Below, piece by piece: positions 24,370 to 35,600 of a stretch of DNA of 64,000 nucleotides. Each line of letters starts with the position of its first letter. Position 1 is the first letter of the stretch. Position numbers and translations under genes: made by a program. The notes under the pieces were generated by a model. That model had not been told where the DNA came from, searched no databases, and was given only the letters and a program-made list of their open reading frames with translations. Source of the DNA: Apostichopus japonicus (lineage: Eukaryota; Echinodermata; Holothuroidea; Aspidochirotida; Stichopodidae); assembly GCF_037975245.1 (NCBI RefSeq), contig NC_092574.1, positions 24,518,713-24,582,712 on the forward strand, given 5' to 3'.

Positions 24370-25580
24370 TTTGCATTTTGGTTAGTTCCCGGTTGCTTCT
24401 TTCATGAGCAGTTTTGAAGAAGCTGTAGAGAATGACAAATTTGAGGTCAGATAAGCTGTGAATGGGGAGATTAAAGTGTTTAGCAACAGGGAAGCCTGGG
24501 TTTTTTTTTTGCGGATACTTAGTTTGTGGTTATTAAACCGAAGACTGAACTTAGTGCTGGTTTCGCCAATATTGGTGACCTGGGGGCACTTGTAACAATG
24601 AGGAGGTAGATGACATTGGCTGAGTCGCAACCAAATCTACCAGGTCTCAGAGTGGTGCCTGAGGCCCGGTGGAGGAAAGCGGGGGAGGGGTCGAGTTGTG
24701 TGCACACCAGGCATCTCGGTTTGTTACAAGTGATGTTACCACTATCAGGCTCATTACTGGGTGGGGCGAGATTAGTTCGAACCAGCACTGAACGAATGTT
24801 ACGTGGTCGTCTATAGGCTATTACAGGGGGAGCTTTGAAAAGTTCAGCTATTGTTCGTCGGAACCTAGAGTGCCCCAAGCTTGTTTGATTTCATTCAAAA
24901 GGGGGCGAAGAGAGGGGCGGTAAGTGACAAAGAGGGGTAGTCTATCAGAATCAGATTTGTTACGATAGGTTAGGAGACTAGATCGTTGTAGAGACAGAAC
25001 CCGTTTGAGGTGGTAGTTCAGTAGTCGGTACGGGTATCCCCTTTTGAGGAAGAAATCAAGCAGTTCAATGGCCTTATTAAGAAAAGTTTGGTCACGTGAG
25101 CAGATACGCCGGTATCTGAGTAACTGGCTGTAGACAATGGAATTTTTGGTGTGGCGGGGATGAAAACTATTAAAGTGGAGATAAGAGTGCCTACCAGTTG
25201 GTTTGACATACACCGATGTCTCTATTTTGTGATTTTCGATCATGACGATTACATCGAGGAAGGGGATTTGCTTTGAGGACCGTTCGGTGATAAACTTTAT
25301 GGAATCGTGAAAATCATTGGCAAACGTGGAAAAGTTGTCCAGTTCTTGTTCGCCCTTATCCCATAACATAAAAATATCATCAATATATCGTACATAGATA
25401 TATGGTTTGTAAGAGGATGAAGAAATTAATTCTTGTTCCAGGTAATGCATAAAATTATTAGCATATGAGGGGGCCATTTGTGCCTTTGGTTTGCAGATAA
25501 TGACGACCATTGAAGGTAAAATTATTATGTTCAAGTATAAACTTAATGAGCTGCGATATCTCACAATGTTGTGTGACATC

Positions 25581-25585
<5 letters not shown>
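24370..25585 (-). mobile_element. Penelope-like retroelement, truncated and frameshifted
   Basis: The minus-strand frame at 24848-25582 encodes a reverse transcriptase with the catalytic motif YIDDIFMLW, then IPFLDVIVMIENHKIETSVY, YSQLLRYRRICSRD and FFLKRGYPYR, all in Penelope order. The next frame (24519-24878) carries the linker with IAYRRPRNIRSVLVR and a Cys-containing segment, and a third (24382-24630) continues into a degenerate GIY-YIG-like endonuclease (NIGETSTKFSLRFNNHK). At least two frameshifts separate these. A further shift near 25475 splits the [12 protein letters not shown] motif from the downstream ORF. The 5' part is lost in an (AT)n tract, so the element is dead. Confidence 0.8.
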
Positions 25586-25630
<45 letters not shown>

Positions 25631-25669
25631 ATATATATATATATGTATGTATATATATATATATGTATG

Positions 25670-25705
<36 letters not shown>

Positions 25706-25709
25706 TATA

Positions 25710-25802
<93 letters not shown>

Positions 25803-25805
25803 ATA
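25580..25805. repeat. (AT)n tract with ATGT interruptions
   Basis: Long AT alternation with regular ATGTATGT breaks. Tyr/Ile-only frames on both strands are not genes. Confidence 0.9.
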
Positions 25806-27138
25806 ATTTATAAACGCTGAACATGGATCATGGTCACGGTTGTTATCAGGTGTTTTGGTTTACTTGAAGTTTTTTTTAAATGTTTTTTACTTCGCCGTCA
25901 GCTTTACGGAGATCATCGATTTGATAACCGAACGACTTGCATATATTCAAATTTCTCAAGAGATGTTTGTCAAAGAAAAACAAAAATTTCTCCCAAATAC
26001 ATGACTACGAGGACACCGTGACACTACTACGTATAGGCTATATAAGAAGACTGATTACAAGAGAAGACTTCAAATTCGATCTTGATACTACATAACTAAA
26101 TAGATATTAGGCCTATACGGCGGGAATGCAGCGGAGGGGAAGGAGGGGGGGGGGGATGAATGTCTTTGAGAAAATCAGTTGACAACTTCTTAGACTTTCA
26201 ATCATTTTAAATTTCAACAATAAATTCCATACCATTCGATAAACTATCTTTATTAAAGTTGGTACGTAGAAGACGCCAGATAACGATTGAAGAACATTTA
26301 AAGATCTTATCCTAAACCGTACTATGGATCTCAAATAACTCAGTACAGCGGAGTCCGTTCATCATTGTGTTAGTGCCATGTCAATATATTTCAATCGGTC
26401 AAACATTGTTTGCTCTATTTTTTTTGGGGGGGGGGGCGATTCGTTTCTCCATTTATTCGCGGGTTGAGTTTTTTTTCCCCGGGTGACCCTTATCTCTGTC
26501 TAAACACCCGCGTATGCATTTCTAAGATCCGAAGGGAGAAGTATCTTGATCTGCTTCGTTGGATTTGGGCAGTCGGAGATCTGCTGGAAAGGATTTCTGA
26601 CATAGCTTATACATCTTAAGTGATATAAGCAACCTTTGAAAACAAAAGTGAAGTATGGTTTCCACTTCGATGTTTCTTCAACGCTTTTGGAATGTGACAG
26701 GTTTCCGCAGGAAATGAAATAGAGAATAGACTAAATAGTATAGAAAGTACTAGTATAGAAAGTACTAGACCGTACTTGGAAATGGATAAATATGAGTAAA
26801 TCTTTCAAGATCGTATCATGCATGATGCATACAAACTTGAGTGCAGATCATCTGAATTAATACAGCCTATACCATTCAAATTGTTAATTTATTATTATTT
26901 AAAGTTGTGTCAGAATGTTTGAAAATTCTCATTTTACTCAAACTCGATGCCGAACTCCTCATCAGGCTGTTCGGGCTCCGTTATCACTGCAGGGGTTTGG
27001 CACGAGCTTCTTTTATTTGCTGTGGCTACCTTGATTAATATACAACCCATATATGGGTACGACGTCATGTTTATTTGTTGTCGTTTGCCATAATATCAAC
27101 AACGCATATCATAGAGTTGAAGTCAAGACGAGAAATCC

Positions 27139-29400
27139 TTGTCAGAACCTCCCAGTTTTAGTCCGACTTCAGTACAAAGTGATATCAGGTTTATCCACCC
27201 CCATAATGAGAATTCCATCATCGGTGTAGTGTACATACCACCAAATGGCTCATTGGCTCATTTTAAGACACACATGGAAAACATATTTCTCACTATAAAC
27301 AATCAACAGAGTACTACGTATGTCATGGGGGGTTATAACATTAACGTGTCCAATTTTAGTAAGTCTATAGAGATGTTTTAAACATTATGTACTCGTACGG
27401 TTTTTATCCTGCGATAACAAAACCTCTTCGTTTTAGTAGTAATGTAGCTACTGCTATTGATAACATTATAACGAATGTTGATTCCTCTCTCACTACAGGC
27501 ATACTCATTACTGATTTAAGTGATCATATGCCTATATTTCTAAAGGTTCTTGACACCTTTCATATACGAAATTTTAACAGACTCAACATATCAGAAACTA
27601 TTGATGATATTGAGAAGGAAACATGGGATGAGGTGTTAACTAAAATTGATAATAATTCAGCTTACAACTTATTCTTTAACACTTTTAATTTAATTTATAG
27701 TAAGTGTTTTCCGCATCTATTAATTACTAAAGGAAATAGACGCAAGAGAATACATCCATGGATTACTAAGGATTAACTAAAATCTATTAAAAGAAAAAAC
27801 CATCTCTACAGACTATACTCAAAAGCTCTTCCAAATAGCAATAAAGAAACTTATGTTGCGTACCGAATCAAGTTAAACCACACAATAAGTTTCTCTAAAA
27901 GGTTATATTTTGATGACAAATTCAAAGATATAAACAATATTGTAAATGATACCTGGGACGTAATCAATGAGGTTCTAGAGTGAGACCGTAATAAATCATC
28001 GTACCCATCTGTTTTCAAAGACGGCGATCACGAAACCAGCGACGATCAAGAAATTGCAAACGGCTGTCACAATTTCTTCTTTAACCTTGGACCCTCACTT
28101 GCCAGCAAAATCAATCATATGTAAAATCAAGCAACCCCATATATAGTAATAATAGTATGAGAAACTCTATTTTTTCCCAACCATGTCAGGGAGGAGGAAC
28201 TTTTACTTGTAGCGAATCATTGCTTAAAGCCTAAGAAAGCAGCTGGGTATGATCAGGAGAGTTGTTATGGAACCCTCCCTGGTACGATGATTTCGAGCCA
28301 GATATTGTCAAGCAGATATTACTTTCATTGTCACCCCTTACTGAAATATCTGTAACATATCGCACACCACTGGGGTATTCCAAGATAAGCTGAAGATTGC
28401 TAAGGTCTTTCCCATTTTTGAGAAAGGGGAATGCAATATCTACGAGAACTACCGACCAATCTCAATTCTCTCTTTTTATCTATGCTTTTCCAAAAGTATC
28501 GAACGTCTCATGTCCAACAGAATAATAAATTTCCTCCATGCTCATAACATACTATGCAAGGAACAATATGGATTCCACCCTGGTCACTCAACTAAGCTTG
28601 CCCTGGCAGATGCCATTGATAAATTATACGATAGCCTTGATAAGAAGAAAACATTTATTGGTATATTCTTAGACCTATCAAAACCTTTTGATACCACTGA
28701 CCAATGTATTATTCTGAACAAGTTATCATTCTACGGAATTAGAGGACCAACCCTTATCTGGATGGACAGCTATACTTATCGAAACGTTTACAGAATACTT
28801 CGTATAAGAACACCATATCTGACTATGCTGAAATCCGCTGTGGTGTTCCTCGAGGTTCAATATTAGGTCCACTTCTATTCATTATATGTATCAATGACAT
28901 CTGTCATATCTCTAATATTGCAAAAACTATTTTATTTGCAGATTAAATTAGTATATTTTTCGAATACAATAATTTGAATACTTTACATGACATGGAGTTA
29001 TAATAAACTTTACGACTGGTTTGCAACTAATTAATAAGCTATCACTTAATCTTGATAACACCAGCTACATTGTTTTCAATAAAAGTCAATCTTCGTCTTA
29101 GAAAAAAGATATTTGAATGGATGGTTAGCCAATCAACCATGTACATAGTACTAAGTTTCTCGAAGAATACATTAATAGTAAACTTACTTGGTGTGAACAT
29201 ATTTCAAATGTTGCAAACACTGTGGCGAAAAAATGTTGCAATTATTTCTAAGTTGAAGCACTACTTTCCTCAGAAAATTCTTAAAATGCTTTACCAAACA
29301 TTAGTATTCCCCCACTTTTCATATTGCTCTATCATTGAACAGACATTTGTTAATGAAATGGAGGTAAACGACAAAGGCAAATGAATATATAATTGAAATC
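27139..29400 (+). mobile_element. LINE (Jockey/CR1-like), copy L2, 5'-truncated and broken
   Basis: Frames 27139-27381 and 27387-27776 encode the C-terminal part of an APE-type endonuclease (GVVYIPPNGS, then SDHMPIF near 27522). The GGDFN-like motif reads GGYNIN, so the Asp is lost. Frames near 28510-28866 and 29052-29384 encode reverse transcriptase (GHSTKLALADAIDKLYDS) and the C-terminal region ending at NEMEV. The catalytic FADD box reads FAD then a stop near 28945. Several frameshifts and stops show it is inactive. Ends shared with L3 indicate duplication of one insertion. Confidence 0.8.
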
Positions 29401-29493
29401 GTAATGAGTTGTAAAATCCAGAACAGTGAAAAAACTTCCAGCCTCCACAGGGATATATATATCTATATATATATATCTATATATATATATGTA

Positions 29494-29541
<48 letters not shown>
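29385..29541. repeat. SINE-like tail and (AT)n tract
   Basis: ATCGTAATGAGTTGTAAAATC and CAGTGAAAAAACTTCCAGCC follow the LINE 3' end, then (AT)n from about 29452. It is equivalent to 48290-48104 reversed. Confidence 0.75.
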
Positions 29542-29545
<4 letters not shown>

Positions 29546-29651
29546 CGATAAACAAAATATCGTTAGCATGAAGCAAAACAGCTTTTAGAGTAAAAACATT
29601 TCTGTGTATACTTAAACTATTAGATTATACATGATACCTATATTTTCCATT

Positions 29652-32600
29652 TTAGTAATCATAATAATAACCGTGGTTGCTGTTATAAATGACGGCAATT
29701 AAAATCAGAATCATGGCACTTGCAAATGCTACGCCTGTCAGAATGGCTGCGACATTTGCGTGTGACACAGCAGTCTTGATGTTGGTGTCGATTCCAGTCA
29801 AAGCCTGTAGAAATGACGGAGAAAGCAAAAATAAATAACATGCGAGCAATGTTATATACTACCTGAAACACACTTGGGGACTTTTAGTTATATTCGTTAA
29901 ATTAAACGAGACCATAGGTTGAAGTTTGATTGAGATTCTACTGAGACATTACACGAACGAAGGGATTACTTGAGATTGTATAATTGAGGATTAGCTTCAG
30001 TTTTTAAAGTTACCATATGCGATTGAACACCACGAACTTCTGGGAGGGAAAATTATGTGATAATAATCCTGCATGAGAATGCATTACATGGGAGGGCAAG
30101 TAATCCCTTCGTTCGTGTAATGTCTCAGTAGAATCTCAATCAAACTTCAACCTATGGTCTCGTTTAATTTAACGATTCTACTTCCCCATTACACTTCACT
30201 ACGGAACTACTTGAGATTTCAAAGCAGTGTTCAAGCGCATACGAACAGAAAGATTACAAACGAACACAAATTCAAAGTTTGTATCTTTTTTAATTTGCTT
30301 GCTGAGCAACAGAAACATTTCTTTTCTTTTTAAACAAGAACTGAGGTAATTTCATTACCACTTGGTACCACTTGGTACAAAGGATAACACAACATAGTTA
30401 CTTTCAATACTTTGGAAATCAAAAAAAAATTATTCTCATTCTTGTGAATAAAATCTATCATAGCATCCTCTTTGAGGAATATTCAAACATTGTTATATCA
30501 CTTCTACATCTTGAAGTATGTATATCACCTCATACCTATACATAACCCATCTGTTAAATTATACCACACTTTTTATGTAATGCATATAGTAAAACTACTT
30601 TTACACTTATGCATCCAAAACTGCCATTGCAAAAGTTTTGTTACTGACAATAGGTTTTTTGTAATACTGAGCAAAGGTTCTTTCCGAGGCCCACACTACT
30701 GTACGTAAATTATCATCTGCAGGCAGATTTCTTGAATCTGCAGCGGAGGTAGAGGCTGCCCTGGTACTATGGGCCGCATATTGAACTACATCAACCCCAG
30801 CCTCCTCCAAAACAAGTTTAATCCATCGTGATAAAGTATTTCTCGTTACTGGTTTATGTGGTGGAACATAACTAATGAAAAGTTGCGATTCCGCTCCTCT
30901 TAATGAGGATGTGACGTTAATATAATGCTGAAGTACATGATAAACATCAAGATTCATGTCAGCCTGGTATGATGCCAACACAACTCTTAATGGATTGGAA
31001 CCAGGCCGTGACTGCTTTAATTTATTAGGTAAGAAGAAAACAGCTTCCTTCCCATCCAAATGAAGATTATTGACATCTAATAATTGCAGAGTTTGTAGTC
31101 TCTGAGCAGATAACAAAGCAATAAGCATTACTAACTTATGGGTTAATTGCTTTAAAGTCAATGATAATGTAGGATGAAGAGACCGGAGATAGTTCAACAC
31201 AATAGACACGTCCCAAATTGTCGTGTATCTGGGGGATGGGGTTCTCAATTCGAAAATTCCTTTGAGAAAACGGCTGATGAGAGGATGTGAGCCAATAGTA
31301 TTTCTTTGTTCATGATCCAATAATGCAGAAAGCGATGACCGTGCAGTGTTAATGGTACTATAACTAAGGCCAGCATTGTAAAGACTCGTTAGAAAGTCAA
31401 GCACCTGATTTACAGAGGGATGAAGTGAATCAATTTGTTTCCTTGAACAGAACTTAAACCACCTATCTTGATAAGTGCTGTACTGTTTTTGAGTGGATAC
31501 CCTCCAGGATGCCATGAGGATTCTGGAAGTTTCTTCTGGAATGTCAAGGTTTCGGAAGCGTTGCCAGACACCAGGCATGCAACCAACTGAAGGTTGTGAT
31601 GAAGGGGGTGTAGTTTGCTTCTGTCTTCGGATAGAAGTAAGACTTCTTTCCCCAGCGGTAAATACCTTGGAATAGCTATGGTCATGTGTAACAGTTTTGT
31701 GTACCAGTTCTGAGTTGGCCATAAAGGTACCACAATTACTCCTCTTGCCTGGTCCCTTTGTATTTTTTGCAGTACTCTGGCAATTAGGCTAAAGGGGGGA
31801 AAAGCATAAAAGATGTACTTATGCCAATTAAAAGAGAATGCATCAATGAATAAGGCATCTGGGTCTGGTCGCCATGAAACAAAGGGAGCGAGTTTTTTAT
31901 TTGTACGAGATGCAAATAAATCAATATCAAAGTTCCCCCACAGGGAAGAAATTGCATGAAATATTTCTGGATTTAGCATCCATTCTGTGTTACTCTTAAA
32001 TGTACGGGACAGCATGTCAGCATGGACATTAAGCTTGCCCGGCAAGTAACAACAAGACAACCACACTTTGTTTGATGCAGACCATTCCCATATAGCTTTT
32101 GCTATTTTGTTACATTGTGACGAATGAGTACCTCCCATAGCCTTAATGTATGCAACAGCTGTCGAGCTGTCAGATAAAATTCTTATATGCGTATGATCGC
32201 CCTTTAAGCATAACGTTTTTAGAGCAAAATAGATAGCAAGGAGTTCAAGCACATTTATGTGATATGTTTTCTCAACGGTATTCCACTTTCCTTGTGACCG
32301 TGTAGAGAGGGTCGGGCAAAAAGCACCCCATCCTACCAGAGAAGCATCAGTTTCTAGTACGATATCTGGGTTAGGCTCTAAGATATGCATGCATGCAAGC
32401 GGAAGGGACTCTAACCACCATTTCAGCTCTGTATAGTCCCCCTGAGCCAATTCTATTTCTGTATCAAAATTTCCCTTGTATTTTTTCAACAGAGAAATCT
32501 TAAGTTTTTCCATATCCCTGTAATGAAGGGGTCCATATTTAACTCCTGGGAACAGAGAGACAAGGATACCAATGATATGTGCCAAGTCCCTGATAGTCTT

Positions 32601-35600
32601 TTTGTGTTTGCCCTTAAATTTTTGTATCTCATTTAAGGCAGATTCTATCCTTTTGGGTTTTGGCCGAACAGTCATATGTTGGGAATCAAGCACAAATCCA
32701 AGGAAAGATAGCTTAGTACTTGGTTCTAGTTCTGATTTTTCGGGATGAATGATGAAGCCTAATTTCTGAAAAAATTGTACAGCCGTATGCACTGCAGAAA
32801 CACATGCACTTTTGGTATTAGCCTGGATATAAATATCATCAATGTAGCTCAGGCAAGAAATACCCAATTTCCTGAGCTCAGCCAGAATAGGTTTGAGTAG
32901 TTTAGTAAAAATGCGAGGTGCTGAGGCCAACCCATTTGGTAGGCAAGTATACTGATAAAGTTTGTCTTGAACGCAAGCCTCAAAAATTTTCGACTTGAAG
33001 AACTAATAGGTACTGAATAATAGGCGTCTTTCAGGTCAATTGAAGCCATGAAACACTGCGGCTCTACTAGCCGTAATGCAGCCTGCAAAGTATCCATTTT
33101 AAAATGGTAATATTTGACACTTTCATTTAGGTTCTTTAAATTCAATATCATTCTGAAAGAACCATCTGGCTTAGGCCTGAGAAACACTGATGAAATAAAT
33201 TCCCCTTGGGAATGGGACGTTTCCTCCAAAACATTCTTTTCCCAAAGTTTAGATATTTCATTACCTAAAAGAAGCTCTTCGGTTGAATTAGAGCATATAT
33301 ATTTTGTTTTGGATCTACTATACTGAATTGGCTTTTCTTCATCAAATTCGATGTCATAGCCATGAACACAACTTAGTATAACCGAGTCAGCTGTGATTTC
33401 TTGCCAGTGCTGTAGAAAATGTTTCAAACGGCCGCCAATGGGTAATTGCTTTGTTTTACAAGGCTGTAAAGAATGTACCGTAACAGAATTGACACATACC
33501 TTACCTCTTGTTAATTCCTCGTGCTTTTCTGAGGATTTCTCGGCAGTTGATTTGTGTACTGCCTGTGACGCTGGCCTAAAAAAGGCTGGTAGCGTCTGTT
33601 GCCTCCTCTGTATGGGCCACGATAATTGATTTTACCTCTAAAACCTCCACCTCTAGCTCTCCCCCTAGTGGGAGTTAAGCAACACTTGCTCATTTTATTT
33701 GCATCGGTTATGTCACGCACTTGCTGCGATATGTCATCCCCAAATAACAGAGTAGACATAGGCACTGAGTTTGAACAAAGATTTTTATACTCTGCCTTAA
33801 GTTCCGGCTTGAAAAGATCACGCCGAAAATGGTTCAAGTCTATGTTAGATGAACCAAGAAAGGCCAAGGCATCTGTCAACTTCAACAGGACATTCTCCTT
33901 ATCCTGATCAGCCTTGCCAGTCAATACATCATTAATTAGATAAGTCAGAGCAATCATAGCCTTAACGTTCCCTGACTGTATCTTTTGTAATCTCACCTTT
34001 GGTTCTAGCTTGCAGCTGAATATTGTCCCAGATCAATTTGTTGACCTGAGATGTCTGCAATAGTTCCATATTGCTTGGATGTTGATATTTTTCCATCTTT
34101 TCTTTCAGTTTTTGTGGTGCCAATTTTTTGGAACAAATATTTTTGACCAAATTTGCAACCTTTTCTAGTACCGCAGTACCGACTTTATTGCCCAAATCAA
34201 GGCTAGAAACAATGTTACTAAAAGCAGTTTGTTCCTCCGTAGGGATTTTTACAGTTTGCTTTTCAAGTTCTGAAGAACTTTCAAGAAGAGAGATGAGATC
34301 ATCATTCTCATTAGCAGTATCATCTGGTGAGTTCAATAAGTCTAGAAGCTCATCATCATAGTCCAAAGATATCCCCTCCTGATTGTGAGGGGGAAGAGAA
34401 CAAGCCTCAGAAAGAGGTCGATTTTCAGCAGAGGTTGCTACCTCATTTTTAGCTTTCTCTTCATTGCCAGGAATAACTTTCTGGCACAACAATTTAATCT
34501 GTGCCTGCATTTGAGCAAGCATATCTTTTACATCGCTTTGGGCGATTTGTGTACCAGAACTTCCTTCTCCCGAAGGCGAAGGTAAGTCAGGTCCTGCCTG
34601 GAACTCTAAGTCCATCACAGTAAAAAATTAAACCCCGAAGCAAAATGCCAATTGGGTAGTTATAACGTAATTAGCAATTACTGCTAATATTAAGTTAAGC
34701 AGAACGCAGATAGACAGCAAAATACTGCTACTGCAAAGCTTAAACAAGTTAAAGCATAAAGCCAGCAAAATACTGCTCATGCAACATGTGTGCCGCCTGT
34801 AAATGTAACGTATGCCTACAACAATAATGTAGGTTCTAAAGGCTAGTATTATTATTAAGCCATGTATCGTACAGCAACTCTCAAGTGCTCGCAACAACAC
34901 CAGAACAAACCAACTTACGTGCTAAAGGCTTCGTTTGCAAGTGACAAGAAATTGAAATGACTCGACAGCATTGTTTAAATGCTGTGCGAATTTTTTTGTT
35001 TTTTTTTTGTTACGTAATTGAACACAAGCTTGTTAAAGAGCAAGACAAAAGGTGGCAGGCACAACACTATCTGAAGCACATAGTTCAAGCGCGACGGTTT
35101 TGTTAACAAAACCCTCAACGTTAAACCATGCAAAGGAGAGAGAGCCGCAAAATACGTCTACTCTCTCCAAATCCAATCACACACTGAAGCTAATCCTCAA
35201 TTATACAATCTCAAGTAGTTCCGTAGTGAAGTGTAATGGGGAAGTAGAATTATTATTCAGTGTTGCTTAACGGCCATCAGTGTTGCCTCAGTGTTGAGGA
35301 TGTTAAAACTTGCAATATTGATTGCAATTGTTGCCATTCGTTTGTAACATTTACATCGCCTTCAGACACTTGTTCGTATTAGAATAAATAACACGCAAAG
35401 AGCAAAACATGATAGAATTGAGAAAGAAAAATTGTAATCGATGGAAATAAAAGTGTCATGGTAAAACGTCCATCATAGGATTGCAAATTATTTAGTTTTT
35501 TGTTGTTGAGTTAATTGCAAATCATACTCGATTGGATTGGTCAAACTAACATTAACAGGCGAAAAAGTAGTTGACGTAGTGGCTGAGCGTCCGTAAAGTC

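Larger units (their letters stand above)
29895..35250 (-). mobile_element. DIRS-type tyrosine-recombinase retrotransposon, nearly intact
   Basis: A 5,356-bp element in intron 3 of copy B. It reads, on the minus strand, Gag, reverse transcriptase/RNase H with a C-terminal domain, then tyrosine recombinase. The termini share a 34-bp inverted repeat (29967-30000 and 35184-35217). An internal complementary region (30099-30217) is exactly the complement of the left terminus (76 bp) joined to that of the right terminus (43 bp). This is the DIRS1 layout and fixes both ends to the base. There is no target duplication; copy A has the empty site near 815. Two single-base-type shifts (about 34000 and about 32980) break Gag and RT. 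Confidence 0.93.

Noticed and set aside
25830-26021. A conserved small gene shared with 51218-51553
   Set aside because: Both frames lie in the duplicated leader; differences between them change residues freely (His/Pro, Phe/Ser, Lys/Thr), so no sign of coding constraint.
26410-26619. A small gene shared with 50690-50938
   Set aside because: Similarity is explained by the inverted duplication, and a third copy at 12060-12250 does not keep the frame.
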